A stretch of DNA of 64,000 nucleotides from Acheta domesticus (taxonomy: Eukaryota > Arthropoda > Insecta > Orthoptera > Gryllidae). The translations under genes were made by a program, and so were the position numbers. Positions 1-13,158 of the stretch are shown here, one piece after another (within the stretch, counting starts at the first letter, position 1; each line of letters begins with the position of its first letter). The notes beneath the pieces are model-generated. The model made no database searches. It was not told the origin of the DNA and worked only from the letters and a program-made list of their open reading frames with translations. The stretch spans positions 186,001,829-186,065,828 of the forward strand of contig JAHLJT010009419.1 of NCBI GenBank assembly GCA_031308135.1. Reading direction: 5' to 3'.

Positions 1-603
1 GATAAGTTAATAAAATCCAAGTTGCTCAAAAATAAGGGGGGGAAAGGATGGAATGCAATATTTTATTCAGAAAGTTCTTTCTCAAATCATGTTAGCTTTC
101 ATTAGATCATTGAAAATACACACAACACAATGAAATTTTGACATTCTGAACGTAATCGACAGTGTCCGCAAGTATAAATATTCAATCGCTTCCTGGAAAA
201 TTTGCAAATACTTGCACAAAATAGAAGCACATATTGGCGTTTGCGACTACCGTAATGATATTAAAAAGCGTATTCTAAATGCCTACCAACGTCCGAAAGA
301 CGTTTATAGCCTGTCAAAAACGATAAATGTAGATGGACGTATGACATACGTCCATAGGACACAGCAGTAAAAGAAGATGACTTCTCATTTCAGATCAGAT
401 ACGTCAGTAGGACCGAAGTGTTAAGTAATCACAGAACCGAAGGCGTCTTCCCTTCAAATCTGGAAGCTGTGAGTAATGAATAAGAAGACCAGTTCAATCA
501 GAATATAAAAAGGCTAGAAGAACGATTTCACATGGTCGTTGGGATGCAGCTGTATTAGGAGATTACTTCTGGCGTTTAAAGCGAGATGATACTTCCCAAT
601 TGT
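1..603. other. no gene seen
   Basis: AT-rich sequence without a credible reading frame or recognisable element. Short frames on both strands are stop-limited and show no motif. Confidence 0.5.
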
Positions 604-753
604 AATGGTTTCATTTATGATACATTCCCCAAAAACAATTGTGGACAAGGAATAAATATTTATTAAACTATAGTCAATAATGGTTTCATTTATGATACAT
701 TCCCCCAAAACAATTGTGGACAAGGAATAAATATTTATTAAACTATAGTCAAT
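604..753. repeat. 75-bp tandem duplication, two copies
   Basis: Two adjacent copies of a 75-bp unit (604-678 and 679-753), each starting AATGGTTTCATTTATGATAC and ending with ACTATAGTCAAT. They differ only in the short A/C run in the middle, so the duplication is recent. A minus-strand frame across it repeats the same peptide twice and is not a gene. Confidence 0.9.
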
Positions 754-2522
754 AAAAACAACGTGTACATGAATCGAGACTAGCGAGACAGAAGAACAGC
801 GTGCCGCGGAAAGTATATTTCGACAGTTTTGGAAAACACAATTGGAAAACACAAACATCTATTGATGCAGTGAGCGTATTGGAAGAGAGAAGAAGTTGTT
901 TATTTATTTTTGTGACTTTGTGCTTCGACGTGATCGGGCATTTTCTGGAATTCCCGGAGAATTTTTTGAAGAAAACCAGCATACGCAAGATTGGAGCGTG
1001 CGAGTACGTCGGCGCATGAACGTGGGCACGCGCAGGACGACCTAACTGGCGACGGCGCTGTCTCGACGAACGCAACAACAGGAAAGTGTCGCATTCGCGG
1101 CGTAATTATTAAATCAGATATTCGTTTTGCGCACATTCAAGTAAATTAAATAAACTCCGACAAGATCGGTGGAAATCTCGAAATTTTAAAAAACAGAACG
1201 CACGCAATTGTTGTCAACCAGCAATGTAAAATTTAGTCTTGTTTTTCTTTTTTTCATTGTTACATTTGCAAATACGTACGTACGAGGAAAATTTGTTAAT
1301 GACATTGGTTTTTGTTTTTGTTTTTTTTGGGTAAAAGGAATTCCTGAATATACAGTAATTTGGAATCAGCTGATTAATATTAATTTCATGTAAGGATATT
1401 TGAGCTATAACACTGTTGCCAAGCTCGATTGAATTTATATTTCACGCATTGTTACATTGTTGTTGAGAGAATAACAAGAGAGAAAAGGATTAAAGTTCTT
1501 TCTTTCCTTTTTTGAAAAATAATGTGTTCTCATTTCAGTATTTAACAGTCCTGTGTACGTTGCAATATTGAACGCTGTTTACAGGTATTTCCCGTACGGG
1601 GCCGACCACGACCTACGATTCGACATAAATTTATGCAACGTCGTCATATAATAATAATATTGATTAATTGAAAAGAGGAGGGGTATAGTAATATATTCGG
1701 TTGCATTGGATATTAAAAAGGAGAATACTGTTGCATTGGCGCAATAACGTGAGGGCAAGTAGGAAGGACGGTTGCACAATATATAAGGTAAAGTTAAATA
1801 TTTTTCATTATTGGTGTACTATTCTATATTTTAATGTGTTCAAATATATTATTATAAGTTTTGTCGTCATTTTTGCTCAAATTATTAGTAATTAAACAAA
1901 GCAATTTGTACCCAGGACCTGTATTTTTTAAGTTTTAATAATATTTGTTAGTTACTGTATCTAAAACAAGGTACGTGATAGAAAGAAAGTTCATGTGTGT
2001 TCTTATTAAGCGATGTGTTTGAATAAAAAAAGCAAAAATTAAAGTGGGTACTTAATTTCTTTTTAAATTTGTAAGTAGTGTTGTATAACAAAATATTTGC
2101 CACACGTAGCACCATGTTCTGTTATGTGGAAAACATTTGTTCACATCTGCAAACTGTGTTTCCCATTCATTGGATATCGACTTTCTCCAACCCTAAGCTC
2201 TCTTTGATTTTTATGCTTCAGGAACTTGACTTCAAAATCTTCTGGTATCAATTTCTGAAACACCTAAAAACAGGAAACAACTACTCTAGACACAAATTCT
2301 GTTGGCCATTTTAAACCACCTTCATTTAATTAATGAAAATAAAATCTCGTAGGACTTTCTATTTCCAAGTCTCTTTCTTTTTAAACGTATTTCTACATAA
2401 TACATACACCACTCTTCGAGCAACAGATGAAGCAACCTACAACATCCTACAACATAAATCCTACAACATAAATCCTACAACATAAATTAATGAGTGAAGT
2501 CGTAGGCTTCCGCAGCCGGACT
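754..2522. other. no gene seen
   Basis: AT-rich DNA with no convincing frame. The stretch 800-1140 is a little richer in CpG than its surroundings, but no promoter or exon can be argued. Three short repeats of 'cctacaacataaat' lie at about 2440-2485. Confidence 0.45.
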
Positions 2523-2675
2523 CATGTGAATGATCTTGACTGTCCGGGTGACGCCGCGTCGAAGGCTGTGTTGCTGAGCAGACCAGCCCTGAGGAAGACC
2601 ACGACAAGATGGTCGAAATGTCGGGAACACAGCCTTCGACGCGGCGTCACCCGGACAGCCAAAATCATTCACATG
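2523..2675. repeat. GC-rich inverted repeat (hairpin), ~50-bp arms
   Basis: The left arm (about 2523-2572) and right arm (about 2626-2675) are near-perfect reverse complements; both contain GTCCGGGTGACGCCGCGTCG or its complement. They enclose a ~53-nt loop. The ends CATGTGAATGAT / ATCATTCACATG also pair. In the loop, 2589-2625 reads CTGAGGA, a short stem (GACCA/TGGTC), then GAAATGTCGG, which resembles the termini of Penelope-like elements. The element's identity is unknown; a small fold-back or PLE terminal relic is possible. Confidence 0.75.
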
Positions 2676-3179
2676 AATTAATGAGACTTTGTCTTTGTTA
2701 TTAAGTATAATATTGTCAGTCAAAGACGCAACATCCTGAAATTAAACAGTAATATTTGCATTGCTATTTACATCTAATAGGCTGGGAGCCAGCAAGACAA
2801 ACTACATATAATAAGCTCAAAGCTACAACTTTTTGAAACGTTAACCAGTGTTATACAGTACAGGGAAACCAAATACGGTGGCCTCCACGTGTCGGCGTTG
2901 CGCAGCACAATTTTTTGAATGTATCGCTAAAAACTATTCCCTATTATCAGTACACAGCTAATTCTTATTCTATGTTGTTTGTCAGATAGCAAACATCTGA
3001 AGAAGGTGTATGCCATTCCCATGTGACGTCTCAAATTGTTTGCCTTATTTAATTCAATGTGTCGTTTTTATGCCTTCTTGGATTATGAGTTCAAAGATAA
3101 TTTGTTGGTGTAACGGTAGAAAATTATTTTTCATTGCCGATTATGATCACGCCATATGCCGATTTTGATCAATACCATT
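2676..3179. other. no gene seen
   Basis: Unremarkable AT-rich sequence between the hairpin and the minisatellite. Confidence 0.45.
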
Positions 3180-4135
3180 GATTCTTAAATTTACTCTGCA
3201 CATTCCCTGCACGTTTGCCTACAAATTCTGCGCAAGGTTTGCTGCACGTTTATCGCATAATTCCCTACGTGTTGCGATCACGATTCTCCTCTCATTATCT
3301 ACACGTTTCTCGCATTTCCCCTGCGCGATTCCCCGTACGTTCCCTGAAAACTCCTCGCATGGTTACCCTGAACGTTCCCCGCATATTTTTACTCCTCGAA
3401 TATTTCCCTTCTCATTCTCCGTATGTTACCCTGCATATTCCTTGCATGTTTTCTTGCATGTTCCCAGATGCTTCCATGCACGTTCCCTGCATGTTTCCCT
3501 GGGTATTCCCCCCATGTTTTCATGCACGTTCTCAGTTGTTTCTCTCCTCCACGTCTACTTTTGTTTCCCTGCGCGTTCCCCGCATGTTTACCCTGCATAT
3601 TCCCCGCATGTTTGCGTGCAAATTCTGCGCAAGTTTTCCTGTACGTTCCTCACACGATTCCCTTCATATTACATGCATGAATTTTTCCACACGTTGCCTA
3701 CACGTTCCTCGAATATTTCCCTGTACGATCCCCGCATATTTTTTCTGCACGTTCTCCGCATGTTTACCTGCACTTTCTCAGCAAATTACTCTTCATGTTT
3801 TTCGCATGTTTTCTTGAACATTCTCAGTTGTTTCCCTGCACATTCCCCGCACGTTTCCCTGCACGCTTCGCCCATGATTTCCTGCATGTTTGTCTGCACA
3901 CTCCCCGCATGAATCCGTGCTCTTTTCCTGTATGTTAACTTGCACTTCCCCCTCGTGTTTTCCTGCACGTTCCTTGATTTTTCCTGCATGTTCCTCGCTT
4001 ACTTCTCTACACGTTCTCCCATGTTTCCCTGCACATTCCCCACATGTTTCCCAGCATGTTTCTCAGCATGTTCCCCGCATGTTGTCTTGTCTGAATATGC
4101 ACGATATGTTTGCCTGAATGTTCACGGACATGTTT
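3180..4135 (+). repeat. degenerate minisatellite, ~11-12-nt unit
   Basis: About 0.95 kb of diverged tandem repeats built on a ~11-12-nt motif such as TTCCCYGCAYG (two units give e.g. TTCCCCGCATGTTTCCCTGCACG-like 23-24-nt steps). The pattern is clearest at 3430-3620 and 4030-4085. Because the motif rarely produces stops, several frames stay open for 200 or more codons. Those frames translate to repeats of Phe-Pro-Cys/Arg-His and are by-products of the repeat. Confidence 0.85.
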
Positions 4136-6004
4136 TCAGGAAACTCCCTTGTCTTCGGAATTCGTTGCCTGATATTTTGATGCGTTTAACGCTGAAGACG
4201 TTGATGATAATGTACAATATGCTTATGCACTCGTACTCATTATTTTTCGAAGTTTCAGACGAAGACAACCGGAAGGAAAACATCGTGGCCCCAAGGATTT
4301 TGTCAAAAGACACAATCTGTTCTGAAAAACTAACGCAGTATAGGTTTCGAAGACGAAACTACGTTCTCTAGCAGTATTGTGAGAGACAAAAAAGACCCAA
4401 AAGAAATGTGATGCATACAACGGATAAGAGTATTGTTTACACCTATTGGGAAACGGAAGATATTCGAAAGTGACATTTCTTCTTTCCATAAACTTACTAA
4501 ATTACATTATTGAATCTAATATCTTGAACTGCTCATCTGATATGTTTGACCTCTTCTGGAAAAAATGTTTGAATAAACTTTTTTGTAAAGAATGTCTCCT
4601 GGTACCCTCTTCTAAAATTGCTCTGATCCAATAATATAACGAGTGTAGGTAAAATTTGTACTCGTAGCGAGTGAAATAAGTACTTGTCTGTAATGAATTA
4701 TTATCAAATACAATTCAAAATTAGTCACATTCGCTTTTTCGTAATTTTTGATCCTAAAATATATTTTTGTAATAAATTTTTACTGCTTGTTTCGCATAGC
4801 GTACCAAAAATGAATATAAAACTTCAAAAAATAAATTGAAGTGCTTTTTTTAGGTTCTTCTTTATCGGGATATACATGCGATACCAAAACTTCAACGTTT
4901 TAGGAAAAAATATTCCAAGCACAAAAGGTGTCATGCAATACTGCAAGAATCTCTTGTGCAAGTTGGTCCGCAAATGCTTCAGACATTTTGGTTAATTCAA
5001 TATCTTGAATATATCGATGGACCTAAAGGGATGAAACAAATCGCCCTTTATAAATTAGTTTTTATTCCTTTCTAAATCAAAAATCAAGGTCTTACGCTGT
5101 CAATAGTGTGAGTGGTCTTGAAATCCAAAGCTCTGGAAGTAAATCTTCTAGCAAAAAATCAATGTGAATTTTCGAGACCCTCTTGTACCGTTATCTGCTT
5201 TTATCGGTTCAAGTGGCCAGGCTTTTAACGCACCAGTTGTTGCTGGACTCACCGCACAGCGTGTTTGGAAACTTAAAAAAACTTGTGGTGGAACAGAGGA
5301 ACATATTTTCTTATATTATTTCGAACAGTTACGTAATATAATACTGCAATTCGAATACTACTAATACTTCAGCTCTGTCTCAAAAAATTATCTTCGCCAA
5401 ACACAGAGCAGTAGATTCAAAACAATACGTATTTTGAAGATTTGAAAATTCAAAACTTTCAATGAAAATGGTATATAAGACATTAAATTCTCTCTATTGC
5501 GCGTTTTCCTTACAAATAATTAAAATAATAAAATGCAACATCTTTTGAAGAAAAGAAAAATAAAGGTGTTAAGAAGGTTTGAAGACCTAATAAACTGCAA
5601 TAAGAAAGAAATATCTAACTTGAATAATGGTGTAGAAACTGTTCAAAAATGTTGAACTTTTGCGACTTTCGAAATTCTGTAGGTTTTTGTGAAAGTCGCA
5701 TTAACGATATGATATAAAGTATACTTTTCTCTACTTGAGCAACAAATTTAAAGAAAGATTTTTGAGTCAGTTGTGAAATGTCAGTGCTTCATGTAAAGTA
5801 TACCTAAGTATTAAACAATCTTCTTATGTTCACATAGTCTCAAGTTTGCCTTTTTGGGAAAAACTTGCATACTATAACGCACTAATTGTTCATATCCAGA
5901 TGGGTCGGCAAATAGTTAAACGTGCATTCAAACGCGTTAGACAAAATAACACATTTTCACTGTCAGCTACCCTCAAAACCCATCATAATCTCGATCCATT
6001 TTAT
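4136..6004. other. no gene seen
   Basis: AT-rich DNA. A 66-codon frame at 5164-5364 and a 143-codon frame running out of the minisatellite (3940-4371) have no recognisable motif, so I do not call them. Confidence 0.45.
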
Positions 6005-7028
6005 TTTCTCGTATACGTACGTATACACGGAGTAATGCACGCAGTATAGAGAAAGTTATGTAATGGTGCAGAAAATCGATTTCGAGATTTCAAAGTTTTG
6101 GGGTACCCTGATACCGAAAAGTGTTGTTTTATTTCAAAACGTCCATCTTTCCGTCCGCCTGTCTGTCCGTCTGTCTATCCGTCTGTCCATATGTGAACAC
6201 CGCTAGTGCCAAAACATACGTAGGATTTTTTCGAAAATGAATATTCCCGGTCGATCTGACTCCACAAGAGGTGCCGCGATTTTGAAAAGCTTTCTTTAAA
6301 ATTAGAGGATACTTTACATGAAGCCCTTGGAACATTTTCAAAATTTTCTGATAAAGGGTTCCAAATTTTTCCTTTAATTTTGTTTTTGAAAGAATAGAGG
6401 TAAATACTCTTGTAAAGGTGGATAAGTGTAATGGTGTAAAGGAGGAGATAACACTTGTAAAGTTGGCATAGGTCCGATTTTCACGGTCAACTCTCAATTT
6501 TTTGATAATTGCAAAAGTTTTACTTTTTCACCGTCTTCCGACAACTACAAAATTGAAGATAGACATTTTCCCTTAAAATAAAAGTTGTTCTCCATATTTA
6601 GTGCTTTCATTAAGGTTATGTATATTTTTTTAACTTTTCGTAGTTTCCACGCAATATTGCGTGCAATATGTGCAATTTAAAAAAATAGTAAAAACAAGAT
6701 TTTCTCCAAAACCGCTCCAAATTTTATTCTTTAAACTTTCTGTAGTGATAAGTGTGCTAAATGTACTCTACAAAATGACATAAATGCCATATTTCTCTAT
6801 TCGTTTGTTTTTTCAAGAATTAAAAAAAGGGGGTTTTTATGACTAGCCTCCCACGTTGTTAATATTTACATTAGCGGCAATTTGTTTACAATATTGCATT
6901 TACGAGTACGTGTACTTTAATTTATTTCATATAAAATTTCTCGAAAACTCAAGCTTTCCGTAAAAACCAGCTCAAATTTCTGCACTTTCAGAAACGCTCA
7001 AACGTCAATTTCTCAAAACCGGCTCCAA

Positions 7029-9722
7029 AGGGTCCCCCCCGATAAGATGCTAAAAAGTTCCCCTCAACCAAATTACATATGAGTGGTTACACTATAATTC
7101 TAACATAAAAATAATATTTTTGAAAGGTTTCTTAGCCTCCGTCCTACCACCCACACCCCTATACAGCCAAAAATGTGTTTTTTTAATTTCAATTTTTTTC
7201 GACAACTGAACACTATTTTATCAGACTGAAAAAATATGATAAATAAGAACACAATTTGGACTATCAGAAAAATATTTTTCAATATTTTCTCAGGCCCAAA
7301 TTCGAACACAAAAAAATATTTTCGAAAAAAAATATAAAGAAATATTTTTCACTGTGTCTTAGAAGCCTGGAACAGGATCGAAAAAAATGTCAAAGGTTCC
7401 TCTTTACACACAAATTGTTGTGTATTTTTTTCAGATTTTTCCGATTACTGGGCTGCAGTTAAAAAAATAAAAACCATTTTCCCGCCTTTAAAACACCTGG
7501 ACTTTCAATATACTTTGTAACTGACTGCAACGGTTCTCTGCATTTATTTTAGTGTTTATTATACATTTGTATACATTGCTGTATTACCCAATAAAGTTTT
7601 GATTTTGGAATATACTTACGAAGTATCATTTTCAAAGCTTTCTAATCGTTTGCATAAGTAATCGTATGCTACGGAAAGAGGATAGTTTTGGCAATTTATA
7701 AGAAACAATCGACACAAGACCTTGTAAGTGTGATACTGGTGGATAAAGAATTACACCCCATCCTACATCAAACAGATTTTAGAAGAAAAAATAGAAGTTT
7801 GCAGATTATGACATACAAAAAAACATTATTGCAACAAACATTATAATGGTAAATAACTCGGAAGCGATGCTTCCTACGCCTTTTAAACCAGGTTTGCTTG
7901 TCTCACGGGGACACGCTTTTTTTTTTTTTTTTTTTTTTTTTAGAACAAGTAAATTCTAACACACATGTTTTGGGGGACGGGTAGATGACAAATGGGTAAA
8001 TGATAAGGGACATTTCGTGTGCAGGATAGATGGGAGACAGTGGGGAAGTGAAGGGGAACATATTAGGCCCCGATTATGTGGTTGGGATGTATTTTTCAAA
8101 ATACCACTTTCATGATCATCCCATTTTACAAGTTACCATATCAGTTCTTTTGGGTGCACCTTTTCCGTAGCACAGATGGACAGAAAAGAGAAGCCGATAT
8201 CAATGTAAAATTAAATTGAAGGAAAATACTGAAATTATCTTTCACGATAAAATGAACGGGACTACTTTATTTTCTGCGAATTTTTATCTCAACGCTCAGC
8301 AATATTGGAATGAATTCTCTCGCACAGTACCAGGTCTATAATGCCGTAAACTACTTTTCGGGGTATGAGCGTTTGCAGTTGGGTGCTACATTAAATCAAT
8401 TTTCAATTTTCGTACAATTATTATTTACAAAGTGCCGAGTTTTCGCACGTGTACAGATTGTACGAGTGTCTCCATATTTATACGTATTCAAGAACAAATA
8501 CTTAGGTAAAGGAAAAGACAACTTTTTCTCTAGTCTGAAGCAATGTACAGACGTGAGACCACAGGTTTCCGCAAACAATGCGTTACTATTTATCTGTTCG
8601 GGAGGCGCTGCGTTCTAGGCTCAGTTGTCGTTTTAGCTGCTATTCTGTGGCCTTCCTCCTCAAGCAAGGTCGCACGTGCTTAGGACGCGGCAACTGCCGA
8701 ACTGCCAAGTGGTTGACTACAAATGTTTTAGTTTTTTTAAAAACTATGACCCAGCTATTAAAAAAATATGAAAAAAATTCACAAGCATTCTGAGATGAAG
8801 TTTTAAGATTATTTTCGTGCCAGTGTCTGTGTTCTAAGACAAGTAAAATAGTTCTTGTAAATCTGGATCCAACCTCTTCCCCTTCATTTTTCCACATGTC
8901 CCCCAATTATAATGTGTGATGCAATAATCGTTTTTTGTATGTCATAATCTGCAAACTTCTATTTTTTCTTCTAAAATCTGTTTGATGTAGGATGGGGTGT
9001 AATTCTTTATCCACCAGTATCACACTTACAAGGTCTTGTGTCGATTGTTTCTTATAAATTGCCAAAACTATCCTCTTTCCGTAGCATACGATTACTTATG
9101 CAAACGATTAGAAAGCTTTGAAAATGATACTTCGTAAGTATATTCCAAAATCAAAACTTTATTGGGTAATACAGCAATGTATACAAATGTATAATAAACA
9201 CTAAAATAAATGCAGAGAACCGTTGCAGTCAGTTACAAAGTATATTGAAAGTCCAGGTGTTTTAAAGGCGGGAAAATGGTTTTTATTTTTTTAACTGCAG
9301 CCCAGTAATCGGAAAAATCTGAAAAAAATACACAACAATTTGTGTGTAAAGAGGAACCTTTGACATTTTTTTCGGTCCTGTTCCAGGCTTCTAAGACACA
9401 GTAAAAAATATTTCTTTATATTTTTTTTCGAAAATATTTTTTTGTGTTCGAATTTGGGCCTGAGAAAATATTGAAAAATATTTTTCTGATAGTCCAAGTT
9501 GTGTTCTTATTTATCATAATTTTCAGTCTGATAAAATAGTGTTCAGTTGTCGAAAAAAATTGAAATTAAAAAAACACATTTTTGGCTGTATAGGGGTGTG
9601 GGTGATAGGACGGAGGCTAAGAAACCTTTCAAAAATATTATTTTTATGTTAGAATTATAGTGTAACCACTCATATGTAATTTGGTTGAGGGGAACTTTTT
9701 ACCATCTTATCGGGGGGGACCC
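7029..9722. mobile_element. fold-back element with ~820-bp inverted arms
   Basis: Left arm 7029-7848 and right arm 8908-9722 are ~97% identical reverse complements. The outer ends are GGGTCCCCCCCGATAAGATG and its complement. The ~1.06-kb spacer (7849-8907) contains a run of about 22 T at 7919-7941 and no recognisable gene. The host HINE is interrupted between GGCTCCAAA and TTTTTTCCTCAA. No clear target-site duplication is visible, so the superfamily is open (TIR DNA transposon or Foldback type). The same ~68-codon frame appears in both arms only because the arms are copies. Confidence 0.8.
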
Positions 9723-10195
9723 TTTTTTCCTCAAACTTTTCGTGTATATGGTGCTAATAGCATTATTTAAGATGACCAAAAAGTAATTTTGCTGAATTTT
9801 TTTTAATTACACAAATATTTTTTAAATATCTCTCATGCGCACATTTCCGCAATTTGTATACATTATTACATTTGTGAGTATAAGCGCTTCAAATATCTTC
9901 CAATTAATTTTTTTACTGAATAGTTTTCTGTGAGAAAATGCTTCAAATTTCGCATTTAAAGTAACACTTAAACGCCATTTTCGTAAAAATGTCTCCAAAT
10001 TTTTAAATGACAATTTCCGTATTAGATTAATTTACTCTTTTTTTCTCTTCTATTATATTCTTACAGTTCTCTCTAAGTTTTCGTTTCTGTCATAAGGAAA
10101 ACGAAAAATTGAACAAATGTGAAAAAGTTTGGGCGGCGACAGATGGCAGATGTGAAAAGGATGGGGCACGACTAACAAGCTAGACCCGGCAAAAG

Positions 10196-10210
10196 AAATT
10201 AGGAAAATAT
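10196..10210. repeat. target-site duplication, left copy (15 bp)
   Basis: AAATTAGGAAAATAT lies directly left of the Penelope pair and is repeated exactly at 13295-13309 on its right. The flanks belong to one HINE, so this marks the insertion point. Confidence 0.8.
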
Positions 10211-10274
10211 GTTGAATTATACAAAAGTTCCAAATAATTATAGACAGTCATAAACAAAATATATTTGTTATCTT

Positions 10275-10312
10275 GACAACGTTTCGGAGACTATTTATGT
10301 CTCCATCATCAG
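10275..10312 (-). ncRNA. candidate hammerhead-like ribozyme core (PLE 3' end)
   Basis: On the minus strand: CTGATGA, U, stem II GGAGAC/GTCTCC with loop ATAAATA, GAAAC, GTT, GTC. Stem III would be only 2 bp with a 3-nt loop, as in minimal hammerheads. A U precedes stem II and the flanks give no obvious stem I, so activity is doubtful. Hammerhead motifs are established in Penelope-like elements. Confidence 0.45.
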
Positions 10313-10563
10313 GTCATTAATTTCATTACATCACAATCTATAAGATAAAATAAAATTACAAATAATAAATCTTCAAATATCTACAAATTTGCATTAATTT
10401 TAAAACTTTAAACTAAAAAATAATAATAAATTGAAGGAAAGTACGTAGTAAAAATATTATACTCACATGATATAATACATTACATCAAAAAATAATAAAT
10501 TGAAAGAAAGTACGTAGTAAAAATTTGATACTCACATGAATATGTAGATTATAAAATAAATTA

Positions 10564-12070
10564 TTAAACAAGTCCACGTTTACTACGTAAAAAATACGGA
10601 CATGAAGGTTGTTGTGTATTGAGAATAACTTTATTTGAAATATCTATTGAAAAACTTTTGTATTTTTTATTAAATTTGGTTAATATAGAATCATAACTCT
10701 TAGAAAACTGATTACATTCAATTTGATAATTCATAGAAGGATATATTTTTATAAACAAAGATTCTAGAATTAGTCTCGAAAACCATTTGTGTTCTGTAAT
10801 CAATATTGTAGGGTTGAGAAAATCAATAATATGATCGTGTTTTATCCTGTGGGCAGTAACGGAATTTTGTTTATCGAAGGGTAATTTAATATTATTTATA
10901 TGTTCTTTGATCCTATCCCCTAACCTCCTCCGAGTTTGACCAATATATACTAAATCACAATCAGAACATTGTAATGAGTACACCGAATTAAGTATATTTA
11001 ATTTAGGAATCGGATCCTTGACATGACGGACTACATTAGATTTATTGATGATTGTATTGACAAGGACCACATTGGGGAAATTATTTGAAAACATTCTCTT
11101 TATACAGTTATTGATTCTCGGAACAAAAGGTATTGAAAATATAATTTTATCAGACAATTTTTGAGAAGGTGGTGGATTACCTATTACGTAATTTATGTCA
11201 AAAGATCTCTGTACCAATTGATTTAACTTCTGGCATACAAATTTTTCAATAAATTTAATGGGATATGAATTTCTAATTAACAATAAAAATATTTTTTCAA
11301 GGTTAGCAGGATAGAAAATAAAATCTGAAATTCGAAAAACTCTCTCAACTAGATTTTTGACAATGACAATTTTCATTACGGTAGGATGATTGGAATAAAA
11401 ATTTAAGATAATTCCTGCATATGTAGGTTTTGTGTACCAATTTGTAATACAAAATGTTGGAAATCTATAAATTGTAAAATCAAGAAAGTTTATTTTGTAT
11501 TCAACTTCTCTTTCCAATGTAAATTTCAAGTTACAATGATATGAATTAAATTTTTCAAAAACTTCATTAACCTGATCGTGTTGTAGTACCATTAAAATAT
11601 CATCTACATATCGGGTAAAAAATTTAATATTCAATTGGGAAAGAATATTTGTTTCTAATTTTCTCATTGTGATTTCACAAAGAATGGAACTTAAAACTCC
11701 ACCTATAGGGCATCCATCTTTCTGGAAATAAATTTTGTCATTAAACTTGAAGGTTATATTTTGAAGAATTAATCTTAATGCTAGTAAAATTTCTGCTTTA
11801 GGTATACTAGATGTTTTATATCTAATTGGACAAGTTAAAACTTCATCTAAAGTAGAGAATATCAATTCATGAGGCATTGAGGGGAACATTTTGACAATAT
11901 CCAAAGAAATCATCACATCTTGAGGAGTAAACTCTAGATGTTTTAATTTTGTCACCACATCTAGACTATTTTTAGCATTAAATTGGTAATCAGTTTTCAA
12001 GAAAGTTTTAAGGACGTCATTAATAAATTTTGATAATTTGTAATCAGGTGAATCTATACTAGAAACGACT
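10564..12070 (-). pseudogene. Penelope-like RT / GIY-YIG endonuclease, 5'-truncated
   Basis: An open frame of about 500 codons, ending at 10564 and open to the junction at 12070 without a natural start. It encodes the reverse transcriptase palm and the C-terminal endonuclease of a Penelope-like retroelement, which copies its RNA and nicks the target. Counting from the in-frame TTG at 12000: motif A SLDIVKMFPSMP with Asp34, the SILCE region near 104-109, catalytic YVDD at 131-134, a GIY-YIG domain from about 339 (Val-Tyr, then CSDCDLVYIGQT at 345-356), R359/R363 and KEH at 365-367, and the conserved Glu at 413 (LILESLF). All visible catalytic residues are present. The N-terminal part of the RT is missing, so this copy is not autonomous. 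It is 98% identical to the arm at 19296-20797. Confidence 0.85.
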
Positions 12071-12908
12071 TACATTTTATTCCAATCATCCTACTGTAAT
12101 GAAAATTGCCATTGTCAAAAATCTAGTTGAGAGAGTTTTTCGAATTTCAGATTCTATTTTCTATCCTGCTAACCTTGAAAAAATATTTTATTGTTAATTA
12201 GAAATTCATATCCCATTAAATTTATTGAAAAATTTGTATGCCAGAAGTTAAATCAATTGGTACAGAGATCTTTTGACATAGATTACGTAATAGGTAATCC
12301 ACCACCTTCTCAAAAATTTTCTGATAAAATTATATTTTCAATACCTTTTGTTCCGAGAATCAATAACTGTATAAAGAGAATGTTTTCAAATAATTTCCCC
12401 AATGTGGTCCTTGTTAATACAATCATCAATAAATCTAATGTAGTCCGTCATGTCAAGGATCCGATTCCTAAATTAAATATACTTAATTCGGTGTACTTAT
12501 TACAATGTTCTGATTGTGATTTAGTATATATTGGTCAAACTCGGAGGAGGTTAGGGGATAGGATCAAAGAACATATAAATAATATTAAATTACCCTTCGA
12601 TAAACAAAATTCCGTTACTGCCCACAGGATAAAACACGATCATATATTGATTTTCTGAACCCTACAATATTGATTACAGAACACAAATGGTTTTCGAGAC
12701 TAATTCTAGAATCTTTGTTTATAAAAATATATCCTTCTATGAATTATCAAATTGAATGTAATCAGTTTTCTAAGAGTTATGATTCTATATTAACCAAATT
12801 TAATAAAAATACAAAAGTTTTTCAATAGATATTTCAAATAAAGTTATTCTCAATACACAACAACCTTCATGTCCGTATTTTTTACGTAGTAAACGTGGAC
12901 TTGTTTAA
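12071..12908 (+). pseudogene. Penelope-like RT end / GIY-YIG endonuclease fragment
   Basis: The second, shorter arm of the inverted pair. It starts inside the RT C-terminal region (HPTVMKIAIVKNLVERVF) and continues through the GIY-YIG domain (CSDCDLVYIGQTRRRLGDR). The frame is broken by a one-T shortening near 12190, which the matching arm at 20798 does not share. A change shared with that arm, near 12640-12655, ends the frame before the catalytic Glu region. The homopolymer break is probably an assembly error; the shared stop is real. The fragment lacks the RT active site and cannot work alone. Confidence 0.8.
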
Positions 12909-13158
12909 TAATTTATTTTATAATCTACATATTCATGTGAGTATCAAATTTTTACTACGTACTTTCTTTCAATTTATTATTTTTTGATGTAATGTATTAT
13001 ATCATGTGAGTATAATATTTTTACTACGTACTTTCCTTCAATTTATTATTATTTTTAGTTTAAAGTTTTAAAATTAATGCAAATTTGTAGATATTTGAAG
13101 ATTTATTATTTGTAATTTTATTTTATCTTATAGATTGTGATGTAATGAAATTAATGAC

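Noticed and set aside
514..858. A 114-codon minus-strand frame with an internal repeat
   Set aside because: The repeated peptide comes from the 75-bp tandem duplication; no start context or motif.
3178..4117. Overlapping frames of 244, 200, 85 and 75 codons
   Set aside because: All follow the ~11-12-nt minisatellite, in several phases at once, and translate to the same repeated residues.
8310..8793. Transposase in the centre of the fold-back element
   Set aside because: The 102- and 71-codon frames show no DDE or DNA-binding motif.
7256..9497. A 68-codon frame present twice, taken as a conserved gene
   Set aside because: It lies in both arms of the fold-back element, so its conservation is just arm identity; the peptide is Lys/Phe-rich from AT-rich DNA.
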